64,000 nt of DNA from DUZB01 sp963747555. Lineage in GTDB: Bacteria > Desulfobacterota > DSM-4660 > Desulfatiglandales > Desulfatiglandaceae. Both the position numbers and the translations under genes were made by a program. The notes under the pieces are model-generated. The model was not told the DNA's origin and did no database searches. It saw only the letters and a list, made by a program, of their open reading frames with translations. The stretch spans positions 1 through 64,000 of the forward strand of contig CAVVFZ010000028.1 in the NCBI GenBank assembly GCA_963747555.1. The letters run 5' to 3'. Shown here piece by piece: positions 47,244-57,194 of the stretch (position 1 is its first letter; each line of letters begins with the position of its first letter).

Positions 47244-47941
47244 TCCTTCAGGTGCAATCCATCAACACCTACTACGGCACTTCTCACATCCTGCAGGACA
47301 TCTCCCTGGAGGTGCAATCCGGCGAAGTGGTAGCACTCCTGGGCCGCAATGGGGTGGGCAAAACTACGACGCTGCGCTCCATCATGGGGCTGACGCCGCC
47401 TCGAAGCGGAACCATCCATTTCAAGGAAGAAAAGGTGACAGGGAAACCTCCCTATGCCATGGCCTGGATGGGCCTCGCGTATATCCCGGACGATCTTCGC
47501 ATTTTTCCCGATCTCACCTGCCGCGAGAACCTGGAAATTGCGCAGAAGCTTTCCCGCCAGACCGGATACTATACCCTGGAGAAGGTGGAAGGGCTTTTCC
47601 CTATCCTGCGGGCAAGGCGGAAGCAGAAAGGGCTGAATCTTTCCGGGGGGGAGAAAAAAATGCTCAGTCTGGGCAGGGCGCTCATGGCCAATCCAGACCT
47701 TATTTTGTTGGACGAACCTTCCGAGGGTTTGGCGCCCTTGATCGTTCGAAGCCTCGTCCAAGTCATTCGTGAAATCCAGGAGAGGGGGATGACCCTCCTT
47801 CTGGCGGACCAAAATCTCAAATTCTGCAGGCAGGTGTGCCACAGAGGCTATATTATCGAAAAAGGCGCCGTTGTCCACAACGACACCATGGAAGGCATCT
47901 GGAACAACGAAGAGGTCATCAAGAAATATCTTGTGCTGTAG
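47240..47941 (+). CDS. livF: Branched-chain amino acid-type ATPase LivF
   Basis: 233 residues. It begins MILQVQSINTYYGTSHILQD, the usual LivF opening, with Walker A LLGRNGVGKTTTLRSI, signature LSGGEKKMLSLGRAL and Walker B LILLDEPSEGLAPLI. It completes the LivHMGF complex. cobS begins one base after its stop. Confidence 0.95.
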   Translation: MILQVQSINTYYGTSHILQDISLEVQSGEVVALLGRNGVGKTTTLRSIMGLTPPRSGTIHFKEEKVTGKPPYAMAWMGLAYIPDDLRIFPDLTCRENLEIAQKLSRQTGYYTLEKVEGLFPILRARRKQKGLNLSGGEKKMLSLGRALMANPDLILLDEPSEGLAPLIVRSLVQVIREIQERGMTLLLADQNLKFCRQVCHRGYIIEKGAVVHNDTMEGIWNNEEVIKKYLVL

Positions 47942-47942
47942 A

Positions 47943-48698
47943 ATGAATAAGACAACAGCAAGCTTCTTCTCCGCCATTCAGTTTTTTACGCGCATACCCT
48001 GTCCTGAAAAATGCGCTGGGAACGCCGGAAACCTTGACCGAATCATCCGGTTCCTGCCGCTCGTGGGTTGGATCGTGGGAGGGGCAGGCGCCCTGGTGTT
48101 TACGCTCTCTCATTTTCTGTTCTCGGTTCCCATCGCTGTGGTTCTTTCCATGACCGCCACGATCCTGCTTACGGGCGGCTTTCACGAGGACGGCTTCTCA
48201 GACGTCTGCGACGCCTTCGGAGGCGGCTGGGACCGGGAGAAGATCCTTCGGATCATGAAAGACAGCCGCATAGGCGCCTACGGAGTCTTGGGACTGATCC
48301 TGATCCTGGGGACCAAATTCCTGACCCTTACCTCTCTCCCCGTTCCCATGATTCCGATAGCCCTTTTTACAGCCCACGCCCTCAGCCGCTTTTCTCCCTC
48401 CCTGCTCACCTTCACCCACGAATACGCAAGGGAAACCCCGGACAGCAAGTCCGGCTCTGTGGCCAAAAAAATGTCTCTTCCCGACCTTCTCGTGGCGGCC
48501 CTGTTCGCCTTTGCCCCCCTGCTGCTATTCTTTGACTGGAAAATTCTGCTGGCCCTGCCGCCTCTGGCCCTTGCCCACCTGTGGCTGACCCGCTATTTCA
48601 AGAAGTGGGTCGGAGGGTATACGGGAGACTGCCTGGGAACCTGCCAGCAGGTAAGTGAAATCGTATATTATCTGAGCATGACGGCCCTGTGGCGATAA
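47943..48698 (+). CDS. cobS: Adenosylcobinamide-GDP ribazoletransferase
   Basis: 251-residue membrane enzyme joining adenosylcobinamide-GDP with α-ribazole in the last steps of cobalamin synthesis. Motifs: SFFSAIQFFTRIPCP, LLTGGFHEDGFSDVCDAFGG (metal-binding acidic residues) and YTGDCLGTCQQVSEIVYYLS, with several TM helices. No other cob genes are nearby and no cobalamin riboswitch was seen. Its position one base after livF puts it in that operon, perhaps only by chance. Confidence 0.95.
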   Translation: MNKTTASFFSAIQFFTRIPCPEKCAGNAGNLDRIIRFLPLVGWIVGGAGALVFTLSHFLFSVPIAVVLSMTATILLTGGFHEDGFSDVCDAFGGGWDREKILRIMKDSRIGAYGVLGLILILGTKFLTLTSLPVPMIPIALFTAHALSRFSPSLLTFTHEYARETPDSKSGSVAKKMSLPDLLVAALFAFAPLLLFFDWKILLALPPLALAHLWLTRYFKKWVGGYTGDCLGTCQQVSEIVYYLSMTALWR

Positions 48699-48798
48699 AT
48701 CCTTACAGGTCAGGGGATGAAGATGTTAGCGAATTCGTCAAAATCAAGTCACAAAACCAAAAATAGAGCGGGAGATTTCGGTCAGACACGAAATAAAG

Positions 48799-48893
48799 GT
48801 ATCTTATTCAAATTCCCTGGTACCATGTTTGGAGTCAGCAAAGCCATTCCGCCACAGGGTCTTTTTGCTGCCAGGGTTTTTGAATTAAGATAC
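48799..48893 (+). repeat. Dispersed TIR repeat, copy C (longest simple copy)
   Basis: 95 bp between cobS and the next gene. It opens GTATCTTATTCAAATTCCC and closes GGGTTTTTGAATTAAGATAC, an imperfect terminal inverted repeat of about 22 bp. The inside holds TGTTTGGAGTCAGCAAAGCC and CCGCCACAGGGTCTTTTTGC. It serves as the reference copy because it includes segments found separately in A, B, D and E. Confidence 0.9.
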
Positions 48894-48945
48894 AAATAAA
48901 GACATTGCAGGCAGGTAAAACAGGGATATCGGACAGGGAGGGATC

Positions 48946-50280
48946 ATGATCGAAAAGGTGATCATCATGGGCGCCGCCGGGCGGGATTTTCATAATTTCA
49001 ATATCTACTTCAGGGATAATCCACGATACCGGGTGGTTGCTTTTACAGCAGCCCAGATTCCCGCCATAGAACATCGTATCTATCCCTTTGAACTTGCGGG
49101 CAAAGACTATCCTCACGGGGTTCCCATATTCCCCGAAGAACGGCTTTCGGATCTCATAGAAGAACATAAAGCGGACCTCGTCGCCTTTTCCTACAGCGAT
49201 GTCCCGCACATGGAAGTGATGCACAAGGCCTCCCTGGTCATGTCCAAAGGCGCCGATTTCGTTCTCATCGGCGCGCCCTACACCATGTTGAAATCCGCAA
49301 AACCGGTAATCTCCGTGTGCGCCGTACGGACGGGGTGCGGAAAATCCCAGACCACCCGGGAGGTATGCAGAATCATCAAAAAGATCGGCAAGAGGGTCGT
49401 GGTGGTTCGTCATCCCATGCCTTACGGAGATCTGAAGACGCAGATAGTGCAGCGATTCTCTGCTTACGGGGATTTCGAAAAACACCGATGCACCCTTGAA
49501 GAACGGGAGGAATACGAACCGCTGGTGGATTTGGGAATCGTAGTCTATGCCGGGGTCGATTACGGAAAGATTCTTGGGGAGGCGGAAAAAGAGGCGGACA
49601 TTATCGTCTGGGACGGCGGAAACAATGATACCCCATTTTACCGGCCCGATATCCCCATCGTCCTTTTCGATCCACATCGCGCCGGTCATGAACGGCTCTA
49701 CTATCCGGGAGAAACCAACATGCTCATGGCGGATATCGCCCTTATCAACAAGGTGGATACCGCCCCTCTCATAAAAGTAGAAGAAGTGGCCGCAAATATC
49801 CGGAAATACGCCCCTTCAGCCCAGATCGTAAAAGCCGAATCCCCTGTCCTTGTCAGCCGTCCCGAGCGCATAAAAGGAAAGCGTGTGCTCGTGGTGGAAG
49901 ACGGCCCTACCCTCACCCATGGCGAAATGCCCTATGGCGCCGGAGTGGTGGCCGCAACACAATATGGCGCCTCAAAAATCGTCGATCCGCGTCCCTACGC
50001 CCAAGGGAGCATAAAGGAGGTTTTTTCCCGGTATCCCCATATCGGCGCGGTACTCCCCGCCATGGGGTATGGGGCAGAGCAGATCGCTGATCTCGAACGT
50101 ACCATCAACGCCGCGGATTGTGATCTGGTCCTGTTTGCGACCCCCATTCACCTCACCAGGATCCTCCGAATTCGGAAAACCGCCATTCGTGTCCGGTACA
50201 GCTACAAAAATCATGATCGCCCCTTCCTGGAGGACATCCTTTTGGAAAGGCTCAGAAAGATCCCCGGGATTGTAAATTGA
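48946..50280 (+). CDS. Cyclic 2,3-diphosphoglycerate synthetase-like GTPase
   Basis: 444 residues (COG2403-like). An N-terminal Rossmann half (KVIIMGAAGRDFHNFNIYFR, which resembles the archaeal cDPG synthetase opening) is followed by a P-loop VCAVRTGCGKSQTTREVCR, an IIVWDGGNNDTPFYRPD segment and NKVDTAPL, an NKxD-like guanine motif, and a C-terminal VVEDGPTLTHGEMPYGAGVV region. The archaeal enzyme makes a thermoprotectant; bacterial members have no proven role. GGGAGGG precedes the ATG. Carbamate kinase follows within 13 bases, so the two likely act together. Confidence 0.85.
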   Translation: MIEKVIIMGAAGRDFHNFNIYFRDNPRYRVVAFTAAQIPAIEHRIYPFELAGKDYPHGVPIFPEERLSDLIEEHKADLVAFSYSDVPHMEVMHKASLVMSKGADFVLIGAPYTMLKSAKPVISVCAVRTGCGKSQTTREVCRIIKKIGKRVVVVRHPMPYGDLKTQIVQRFSAYGDFEKHRCTLEEREEYEPLVDLGIVVYAGVDYGKILGEAEKEADIIVWDGGNNDTPFYRPDIPIVLFDPHRAGHERLYYPGETNMLMADIALINKVDTAPLIKVEEVAANIRKYAPSAQIVKAESPVLVSRPERIKGKRVLVVEDGPTLTHGEMPYGAGVVAATQYGASKIVDPRPYAQGSIKEVFSRYPHIGAVLPAMGYGAEQIADLERTINAADCDLVLFATPIHLTRILRIRKTAIRVRYSYKNHDRPFLEDILLERLRKIPGIVN

Positions 50281-50293
50281 AGATTTGGTTGCC

Positions 50294-51230
50294 ATGAAGG
50301 AAAAGAAAGAAATACTTCTCGTTGCCCTCGGTGGAAACGCCCTGGTCGGAAAAAATCAGGAAGGGACCATCGAGGAACAGTTTGAGAACCTGAAAATTCC
50401 CGTGAGGCAGATTGCCGCCCTTTCCACCCGGTACCGGATCATCATCACCCATGGAAACGCCCCCCAGGTGGGGAACCTGCTCCTTCAACAGGAGTGTTGC
50501 GATCAGGCCCCCAGGTTGCCCCTGGAAATCCTGGTGGCCCAGACACAGGGGCAGATCGGGTATATGATTGAATCGACGCTGGACGCGGAACTCATGGAAA
50601 TCAGGCGCGACACCCGCACCCGTTTCGTCAGTCTTCTCAGTTATGTGGTTGTAGACATGACATGATCCCGCCTTCCAGAACCCCACCAAACCGGTCGGCC
50701 CGGTTTATTCAAAGGAAAAGGCCTCAACCCTCCCCTTTCCGACACGGGAAACACCCAAGGGGTACAGACGGGTGGTGGCCTCCCCTGCCCCGGTAACCAT
50801 CGTGGAAAAGCACGAGATCAAAAAGCTGATGGAGATGGATTTTCTGGTCATCTGCTGTGGAGGCGGCGGCATACCGGTCATCCGGGAGGAAAGGAGTTTT
50901 TGTGGTGTTGACGCAGTCATCGACAAGGATCTGGCGAGCGCAAAGCTGGCGGAGGAAGTAGGCGTGGATCTTTTTGTCATCGCCACGGATGTGGATGGGG
51001 CGGCTCTCAGATATGGAAAGAAGGGCCAGGAATTTCTTCGGACCATCAGCGTGAGGGAGGCTGAAAAGAGATACAAGGAAGGACATTTTGCACCCGGCTC
51101 CATGGGACCGAAAGTGAAGGCCGCCATTCAATTTGTTACGAAAACGGGAAAAAGGGCGGTCATTGCCTCTATAAAGGACATTGAAGAAGCTGTCGCGGGA
51201 AACGCGGGCACGGAAGTAATTCCGGATTGA
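50294..51230 (+). CDS. arcC: Carbamate kinase, frameshifted
   Basis: About 312 residues when joined, the family's normal size. First frame: EILLVALGGNALVGKNQEGT, ITHGNAPQVGNLLLQQE and TQGQIGYMIESTL, ending at VVVDMT. The second resumes DPAFQNPTKPVGPVYSKEKA, LVICCGGGGIPVI, FVIATDVDGAAL and HFAPGSMGPKVKAAIQFV (ATP and carbamoyl phosphate sites). One extra T near 50663 breaks the frame. It converts carbamoyl phosphate + ADP into ATP, CO2 and ammonia. No arginine deiminase or ornithine transcarbamylase gene is adjacent, so the carbamoyl phosphate may come from another source. Confidence 0.9.
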
Positions 51231-51343
51231 AGGATGCACTCTCAACCATCATGGGAATGCTTTTCACCTCTCAGCCACCAAGGCCATTAGAAGGAAAATG
51301 TTTTCTCAAAATGGTGAGGGTCAATTATTCACGGACATCGGGA

Positions 51344-54300
51344 TCAGACCGATATTTCGTTCCCGTGCTCAGCCGGCGCGAAGCCGCGGCGGAAGGTGTT
51401 TTCCGAAATATGGCGGGGGATCATGAACTGAAGCAGGTAATCCGGTCCCCCTGTCTTGGATCCGATGCCCGAGAGCTTAAACCCGCCGAAAGGATGTCTC
51501 TCCACCAGGGCTCCGGTACAACCCCGGTTGATATAGAGATTCCCCACCCTGAATTCCTTTCGGGCTTGTTCAATATTTTGAGGACTTCGAGAAAACAGTC
51601 CCCCTGTCAGGCCATAGTTGGTACCGTTGGCCACTTTAAGGGCCTCGTCAAAATCCCGGACTCTGATCACGGTTAGAAGCGGTCCAAAGATCTCTTCCTG
51701 GGCCATTGGATGCTCGGGCGGGATATGGGAGAAAATCGTCAGGGGTACGAAGTAGCCTGTGACGGAAGGAACATCCCGTTCCAGAAGACATTTCCCGTCC
51801 TCTTTGCCCATGGCAATGTAGCGAAGGATTTTCTCCCTCGCCGCGGCTTCGATGACCGGTCCCAGAAAATTTTTCGCATCTTCAGGGGGACCGATTTCCA
51901 GACTTTCGGCTGCAGCCTTAAGCCTTTCCATGAATCTATCGCAAATTTCTTCCAGAACGATAACACGGGAACAGGCCGAACACTTCTGTCCCTGATATCC
52001 GAAGGCGGACTGCAGAATGTGAACAACGGCCTCGTCCAGATCGGCATCCGCATCCACGATAATGGCGTTCTTTCCCCCCATTTCAACAATCACATTTTTG
52101 ACGGAGGTAGATCCGGGTGGTGTCTTTCCTGCCAGTTCCATGATCCGAAGTCCCACTTCCACGCTCCCGGTAAAGGCGATCAGGGCCACATCAGGATGGG
52201 TCACCAACAGATCTCCAATCTCCCCTCCCCTGCCGGGTAGAAAATGGAAGACCCCCCGGGGCATTCCCGCCTCTTCAAAGATCTTTGATACCATCGACCC
52301 GATGATGCAACTCTGGGAGGAAGGTTTGTAAACCACCGTGTTTCCCGTCACCAGGGCCGCGCACGACATCCCCACGGAGATGGCAAACGGAAAATTCCAG
52401 GGAGCGATCACCCCGGCCACTCCCCTGGGTTCGTAAAAGAGATGGTTAATCTCCCCCGGGACTTTTCCACAGGCTCGCCCCTTGCTTAGACGAATCATTT
52501 CCCTGCCGTAGTACTCCAGAAAATCAATCCCTTCGCAAACATCCGCATCCGCTTCGGACCAGTTTTTCCCGACTTCATATACCTGTAACGCAGCCAGTTC
52601 GAACCGCTTCTCCCTGGCCACATCAGCCGCACGGAAAAGGATTGCGGCTCTATTTTCAGGAGGCGTGTCCCGCCATTTCGGGAAAGCCTGCTTTGCCGCA
52701 TCGATGGCGTTCAAGACCTCCTCCGTTCCAGCGGATGACGCGATCCCCACCACTTGGGAAGGATCTGCAGGGTTTGTGGAACGGATTTCACCTTGTGTCG
52801 TTGCCTTTTCTCCGTTGACGGAAAAATGTGCATGGTACGGAAAGCCCTTTCTTCACCTTTTTTAGCGCCTTTTCAAAAAGATCTCGATTGGCGGAAATCG
52901 CCCAGTCCAGAAACGGTTCATTTCGGAAGGGCCCCGTTTCACGATGCTCCTGCCCTTTCTTCTCCGCATCTGGCGCAGCTCTCTCTTCAGCAAACAGGGT
53001 TAACGGGTTTCGCAGAAGCTCTTCCATGGAGACCTTTTCCCGGAAACTCCGGCGCAAAAAGGATTCATTGGAGGTGTTCTCCAGGAGACGGCGTATCAAA
53101 TAGCCCATGCCCGGAATCATTTTCCCCACCGGGGTGTAAAACCTGACCGGATAGCCCATTTTTTTCAAGGCCTGGCTGATGGGTTCGGCCATCCCATAAA
53201 GGATCTGGAATTCCATCTCTTCGCGCTTCAACCCCTGTTTCCTTGCTGTTTCGATCACGCAGGCAATGGACCGGATATTGTGGGAGGCGCACGCAAGATG
53301 AACCTCTCCGTGGCTTTTCAGAATAAGTCCGGCCAGTTTCTCGAAATGGGCATCCGTCTGCTCCTTCTTCCTGAACACGGGACAGGGCCAGTTTTTCTGT
53401 TGTGCCCAAAGAATTTCAGCGTCCCAGTACGCCCCTTTCACCAGACGGACTGTAAACCGCTGTCCTTTCCTGTGCCCCCATTGAAGCAGATCCGAAAGCG
53501 CTCTTGCACTGTCTCGAAGGTAGGCCTGGAAGGCAATTCCCACATAGGGATATCCCTTAAACTCGTTTTCTTCCATTACACTCCGAAAAAGCGCCACAAC
53601 AACCTCCTTGAGACTGTGCTGCTCCATATCGACACACATGTGCGCTCCCATCTCCATCGCCTTCCGGAGAATTGGACGCAAGATCTCCTTGGTTCTTGAA
53701 ATGGAGTAGTCAAAGGCTCTTGCGTTCATCTGGGAAAAAAGGGAAGACGGTTTGATAGAGACATTCACGCGTGGCGCCCGGCCCCAGTCCAGATCTCCCC
53801 CTTCCACGCCGAAGGGAGCCCAGGCATCTTGTGCCTTATCCAAAACCTCTAACAGTTCCAGGTTCCGTTGAACATAGGCCGCAGCCTCCGATTCGGAGAC
53901 CACGGCCTCTCCCAACAGGGAGACCGTAAACGCCATTCCCTCGCCTCGAAGCCTTTCCCATTGGGACAAGGCATCCCCTGGCGTGGCGCCGGCGATAAAC
54001 TGTTTCGCCATGGTTTCTATGTTTTTTCCGATACTCCTCGCCACCATTTCCGATGCGAAAGATTCGGAACCAACCAGACGAAGGCCCCATTGCAGGGATT
54101 TGAGAAAAGGTTTTTCCGCTCCGTGGAAATATTCATTCAGATGCCTCGCCACCGCTCCGGAGTCGCCCAGACTGGGAAATACGTCAATAAACCGGAAGAG
54201 CTGCACCTTGAAGGTCTCGTCTTTCATACAAAGATCAATCATCTTCCCTGTCCAGAACTCCTTATTGAACATGCCCGGCGTTTCCCGTTCAATCAGTTCA

Positions 54301-54350
54301 AATAGACGGTTGCCGGTTTCTCTGATTCGAGACTCAAGATCGGCGGACAT
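51344..54350 (-). CDS. putA: Bifunctional proline dehydrogenase/P5C dehydrogenase PutA, frameshifted
   Basis: About 1,001 residues when joined, as in other PutA proteins without the DNA-binding domain. Start MSADLESRIRETG with GGAGG. The FAD-proline dehydrogenase barrel has VNVSIKPSSLFSQMN, RFTVRLVKGAYWDAEI and EFQILYGMAEPISQALKKMG. The frame breaks near 52845 (one extra G in GGG), then continues HFSVNGEKATTQGEI into the aldehyde dehydrogenase with VIVEMGGKNAIIVDADADLD, the catalytic cysteine in GYQGQKCSACSRV and EEIFGPLLTVIRV. It oxidises proline to glutamate. It is convergent with the carbamate kinase gene. Confidence 0.92.
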
Positions 54351-54619
54351 GAGCGATTCCTCCCTGATGAAATTTTGAACTCCCCGTAATCTCTCCCACA
54401 GTGCCTCAATAGTTATTGCGTCGTCCCAAAATTTTCCCAAAGCCTGGACAAATTTCGCCGGTATTCAGCTTGATGATAAACGAATATGCAACATCGAACA
54501 AGGGAGATTGAAGAGTCGGTTTTTAGAAACACTGGAACCCGGTTGATTCCAGGGTGATAAAGATTTCCAGGCAATATGGTATGTAATCTCTACACCGTGT
54601 TGTAATCACGGTTTCAGAT

Positions 54620-54900
54620 TTCAGGGTATCTTGCTTTTGGATCTCTTTCTTTTCGCTTGACCACATAAGGAAATTGTAGGTATCTTTACTCCCAAAATAG
54701 CAATTTTTTCCTTAAACGAACGGATATCTTGGGCCGAACGATCCCAAGGTTTTTCCAGGCATAAAATCAACAAAAGCCTGCGCCCATTTGAGATAAAAGT
54801 TCGAACGGTCAAGTCGTACCCGGTTCTCCTCCAGGCAACCCTTAAAAGAGCCCCGGAATCTTTAAAACGCCGCCGCCTGGTTTGTATCTTTTTCAGCCAT
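54620..54900 (-). pseudogene. Possible decayed integrase fragment
   Basis: Two minus-strand frames contain ENRVRLDRSNFYLKWAQAFV and DIRSFKEKIA, which resemble the N-terminal SAM-like (core-binding) domain of tyrosine recombinases. Both are broken by stops and frameshifts, and no catalytic domain is present. The rest of 54351-55000 shows no gene. Weak identification. Confidence 0.3.
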
Positions 54901-55000
54901 AAAACCTCACTACTTTAAATGCTTATATATGTTAGACTGGAATGAATACTATGGCCGGAAAACGTCAACACTACATACAACTACATACTGAGATAACCAA

Positions 55001-55205
55001 ATGAAACGGGATGAACTAATAGCGCAGATCAGGCAAGCGGTTCATGAAATCGAATCTGAGGCGGAAATCATTCTCTATGGCTCCCGCTCCCAAGGAGATG
55101 CTCTCTCGTAATCTTGCTGGGACTTCCTAATATTGGTCGACGGTTCTGCAACCGATGAACTTACAGATTATTCTTTCCGAGGTCGAGGATTAGATTATGG
55201 CAGAT
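55001..55205 (+). pseudogene. MNT-type nucleotidyltransferase remnant
   Basis: ATG-initiated frame encoding IILYGSRSQGDALS, a TAA stop, then WDFLILVDGSATDEL in the same frame. This is the GSxxxGxxxxxSDxD catalytic turn of minimal nucleotidyltransferases with a nonsense change, and the aspartates preceding WDF are lost. The remainder of the protein and the HEPN partner usual in MNT/HEPN toxin systems are missing. The following GNAT gene starts inside its last codons. Confidence 0.6.
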
Positions 55206-55736
55206 GACGCGAACACAGAAACCTGGACTCTTGATGATGGAAAAAAGTTAACACTTCGCCATATAACACCTGGCGATGCTGTCATAGAACAAACATTCGT
55301 TCGCAAACTTTCAGACCAGTCTCGCTACATGCGCTTTCACGGCACCATCAGAGAACTGAATGAGAAGGATCTGGCGAAGTTTACGAACCCCGATCCGCTC
55401 AAAGAAGAAGCCCTGATCATTCTGTATGACAACGGAGAAAAGGATGAAGAAGAAGTCGGCGTTGCACGATTCGCGATCGATCCGGATGGCAATGCCTGCG
55501 AGTTTGCGGTTGTCGTTGCTGATGAATGGCAAGAACATGGTCTTGGGGCGAAACTAATGCAAGCGCTAATAAGTCATGCTAAATCGCGCGGGATAAAACG
55601 CATCCATGGGTCCGTACTTAAAGATAACTCGGATATGCTTCAGTTCGTTAAAGGGTTGGGTTTTGAAGTATCTGCCGACCCCGATGATTCCTCGGTCATA
55701 CTGGTTAATAAATATCTGAGCGAGCAGTCAAGGTAA
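55197..55736 (+). CDS. GNAT-family N-acetyltransferase
   Basis: 179 residues. A GNAT fold with motif A FAVVVADEWQEHGLGAKLMQ (acetyl-CoA-binding Q/RxxGxG/A variant EHGLGA) and motif B SHAKSRGIKRIHGSVL, then FVKGLGFEVSADPDDSSVIL. It resembles the stand-alone version of the acetyltransferase domain found in protein lysine acetylases such as Pat. GAGG lies eight bases before the ATG. Target unknown. Confidence 0.88.
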   Translation: MADDANTETWTLDDGKKLTLRHITPGDAVIEQTFVRKLSDQSRYMRFHGTIRELNEKDLAKFTNPDPLKEEALIILYDNGEKDEEEVGVARFAIDPDGNACEFAVVVADEWQEHGLGAKLMQALISHAKSRGIKRIHGSVLKDNSDMLQFVKGLGFEVSADPDDSSVILVNKYLSEQSR

Positions 55737-55831
55737 TGGATGAACACAACTTAACGTGTCGTTCGAAAGGGTCGGGCGATGACTGCCGCCCCTCAACTCG
55801 TCGTTACCCTCCTTTTTGCCCCGGATATCAC

Positions 55832-56245
55832 ATGATTCTGATACCGGCAGTCTTTCTCTCGGCCATCTTCCTCTTCCTTTCGGGCCTCCATTTTTTTTGG
55901 GCCTTCGGAGGAAAATAGGGGTTGGAGGATGCAATTCCGAAAAAGAATGGGCTTCCTCTTTTCACCCCCGGCAAAATGCCACGGTTTTCATCGCCTTGAT
56001 GCTTCTTTCGGCCGCCGTTGTTCCCCTATGGCGGGCAGGCCTTCTGGGATCGGGACTGCCCCGGTTGATCCAGGCTGCAACGTGGATAATCGCAGGGGTC
56101 TTTGCAATCCGGGCCATGGGCGATTTTCGATACTGCGGGTTTTTTAAACGGGTTCGGGGCACGGCTTTTGCACCGAATGACACCCTGATTTTCTCTCCCT
56201 TGTGTAGCTTGTGTCGGCCTGGCAATCTGGCTGGCATTCAGTTGA
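55832..56245 (+). pseudogene. DUF3995 membrane protein, two frameshifts
   Basis: Three frames together give a DUF3995 protein: ILIPAVFLSAIFLFLSGLHF (TM1, first frame), VFIALMLLSAAVVPLWRAGL and AIRAMGDFRYCGFFKRVRGT (second frame, family signature), and VGLAIWLAFS before the stop (third frame). The two shifts (a missing A near 55914 and an extra base near 56200) compensate each other in length. Such small four-helix membrane proteins have no known function. Confidence 0.65.
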
Positions 56246-56418
56246 GAAAAGACCGGTTTTACGCCCGGGAATTGGGAGTTCGAAATCCTGGATTAACCTG
56301 CGTCACAATGGCCAAGGCTCTCCGGGTCAGTCCATCAGCCGTGAGCAAGTCCATTGCGCATGGACGGAACATACTTCAGGCCGAAGATATTGAAGATAAA
56401 CTGATGAAAAGTCAATAA
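56246..56418 (+). pseudogene. REP-type transposase C-terminal remnant
   Basis: In the frame continuing past DUF3995, RFYARELGVRNPGLTCVTMA and LRVSPSAVSKSIAHGRNIL match the DnaA-like helix-turn-helix tail of REP-associated Y1 transposases. The catalytic Tyr/HUH domain is absent. The following 56419-56837 holds no recognisable gene. Confidence 0.45.
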
Positions 56419-56837
56419 GTCACGAACGTCCCTGTTCCGATGAGAAATTGCAGCCTTTGCATCATCCTTACGTCCGGAACATTAGCTAAAAGGTCTGATA
56501 TCATAGGTGATTCCAGAAAAATTTGGTTTTACGAGATCAAACGTCCTGATTTTGTGAATCCGCCCTGGAAGAATTCCCCAATCCCCTGATGCTGGATACA
56601 TTTTATCCAGATGTCCCCCCTTATTAGCGCAGATATGGGTATTTTTTATCCGATTCCGGCGACTTTCTGCAAAACCGAGAATGCACATCCAAACTGGAAA
56701 TAAATATAAAACCCGTAATAACATATGCTTAACAGTTAGATACCACAATGTGGTATGCCCTTTGCTCCCTACTAAAGTCAAGAGACAGGGGCAATCAGCA
56801 AAAGAACTTCTCACCAATAAACAAAGGAGGCTTAACC

Positions 56838-57125
56838 ATGACAGAATTAAAAACTCCCATTGGTGTTAACGGTATTACAGAATCACGCATCGATCCTGTG
56901 TGCGGCATGAGAGTCACGCCTGCCCGCAAAAACCCGATGGCGCTCTACGGTGGGCGAACTTATTGGTTCTGCGCCGAAGCCTGCCTCAGCGCCTTCGAAT
57001 CAAATCCCCGGAAATACATTGGGCCCAAGTCCGCTAAACGGAAAGGATGGTTCGGCCGGTACCTGGAGCGGTTGGCAAGAACCAACGAAAGGGAATTTGG
57101 CGGCGGAGCGCTGAAATGCCACTGA
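56838..57125 (+). CDS. YHS-domain protein
   Basis: 95 residues. DPVCGMRVTPA and TYWFCAEACLSAFESNPRKY form the YHS fold found in heavy-metal-associated proteins and copper-transport ATPases, whose cysteines bind metal. AAAGGAGG lies eight bases before the ATG; a frame open from 56748 is not used. It precedes a Spy-like periplasmic protein on the same strand, suggesting metal-stress function. Confidence 0.88.
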   Translation: MTELKTPIGVNGITESRIDPVCGMRVTPARKNPMALYGGRTYWFCAEACLSAFESNPRKYIGPKSAKRKGWFGRYLERLARTNEREFGGGALKCH

Positions 57126-57194
57126 TGGCATCTTAAATCAAAGTGATGAAAAACCTGTTTAGAGCCAAACTGTGGGCGTGAGGGAGAAATTGCA

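Noticed and set aside
55001..55205. TAA in the nucleotidyltransferase remnant as a recoded codon
   Set aside because: TAA is not used for selenocysteine or pyrrolysine, and the metal-binding aspartates around it are also lost.
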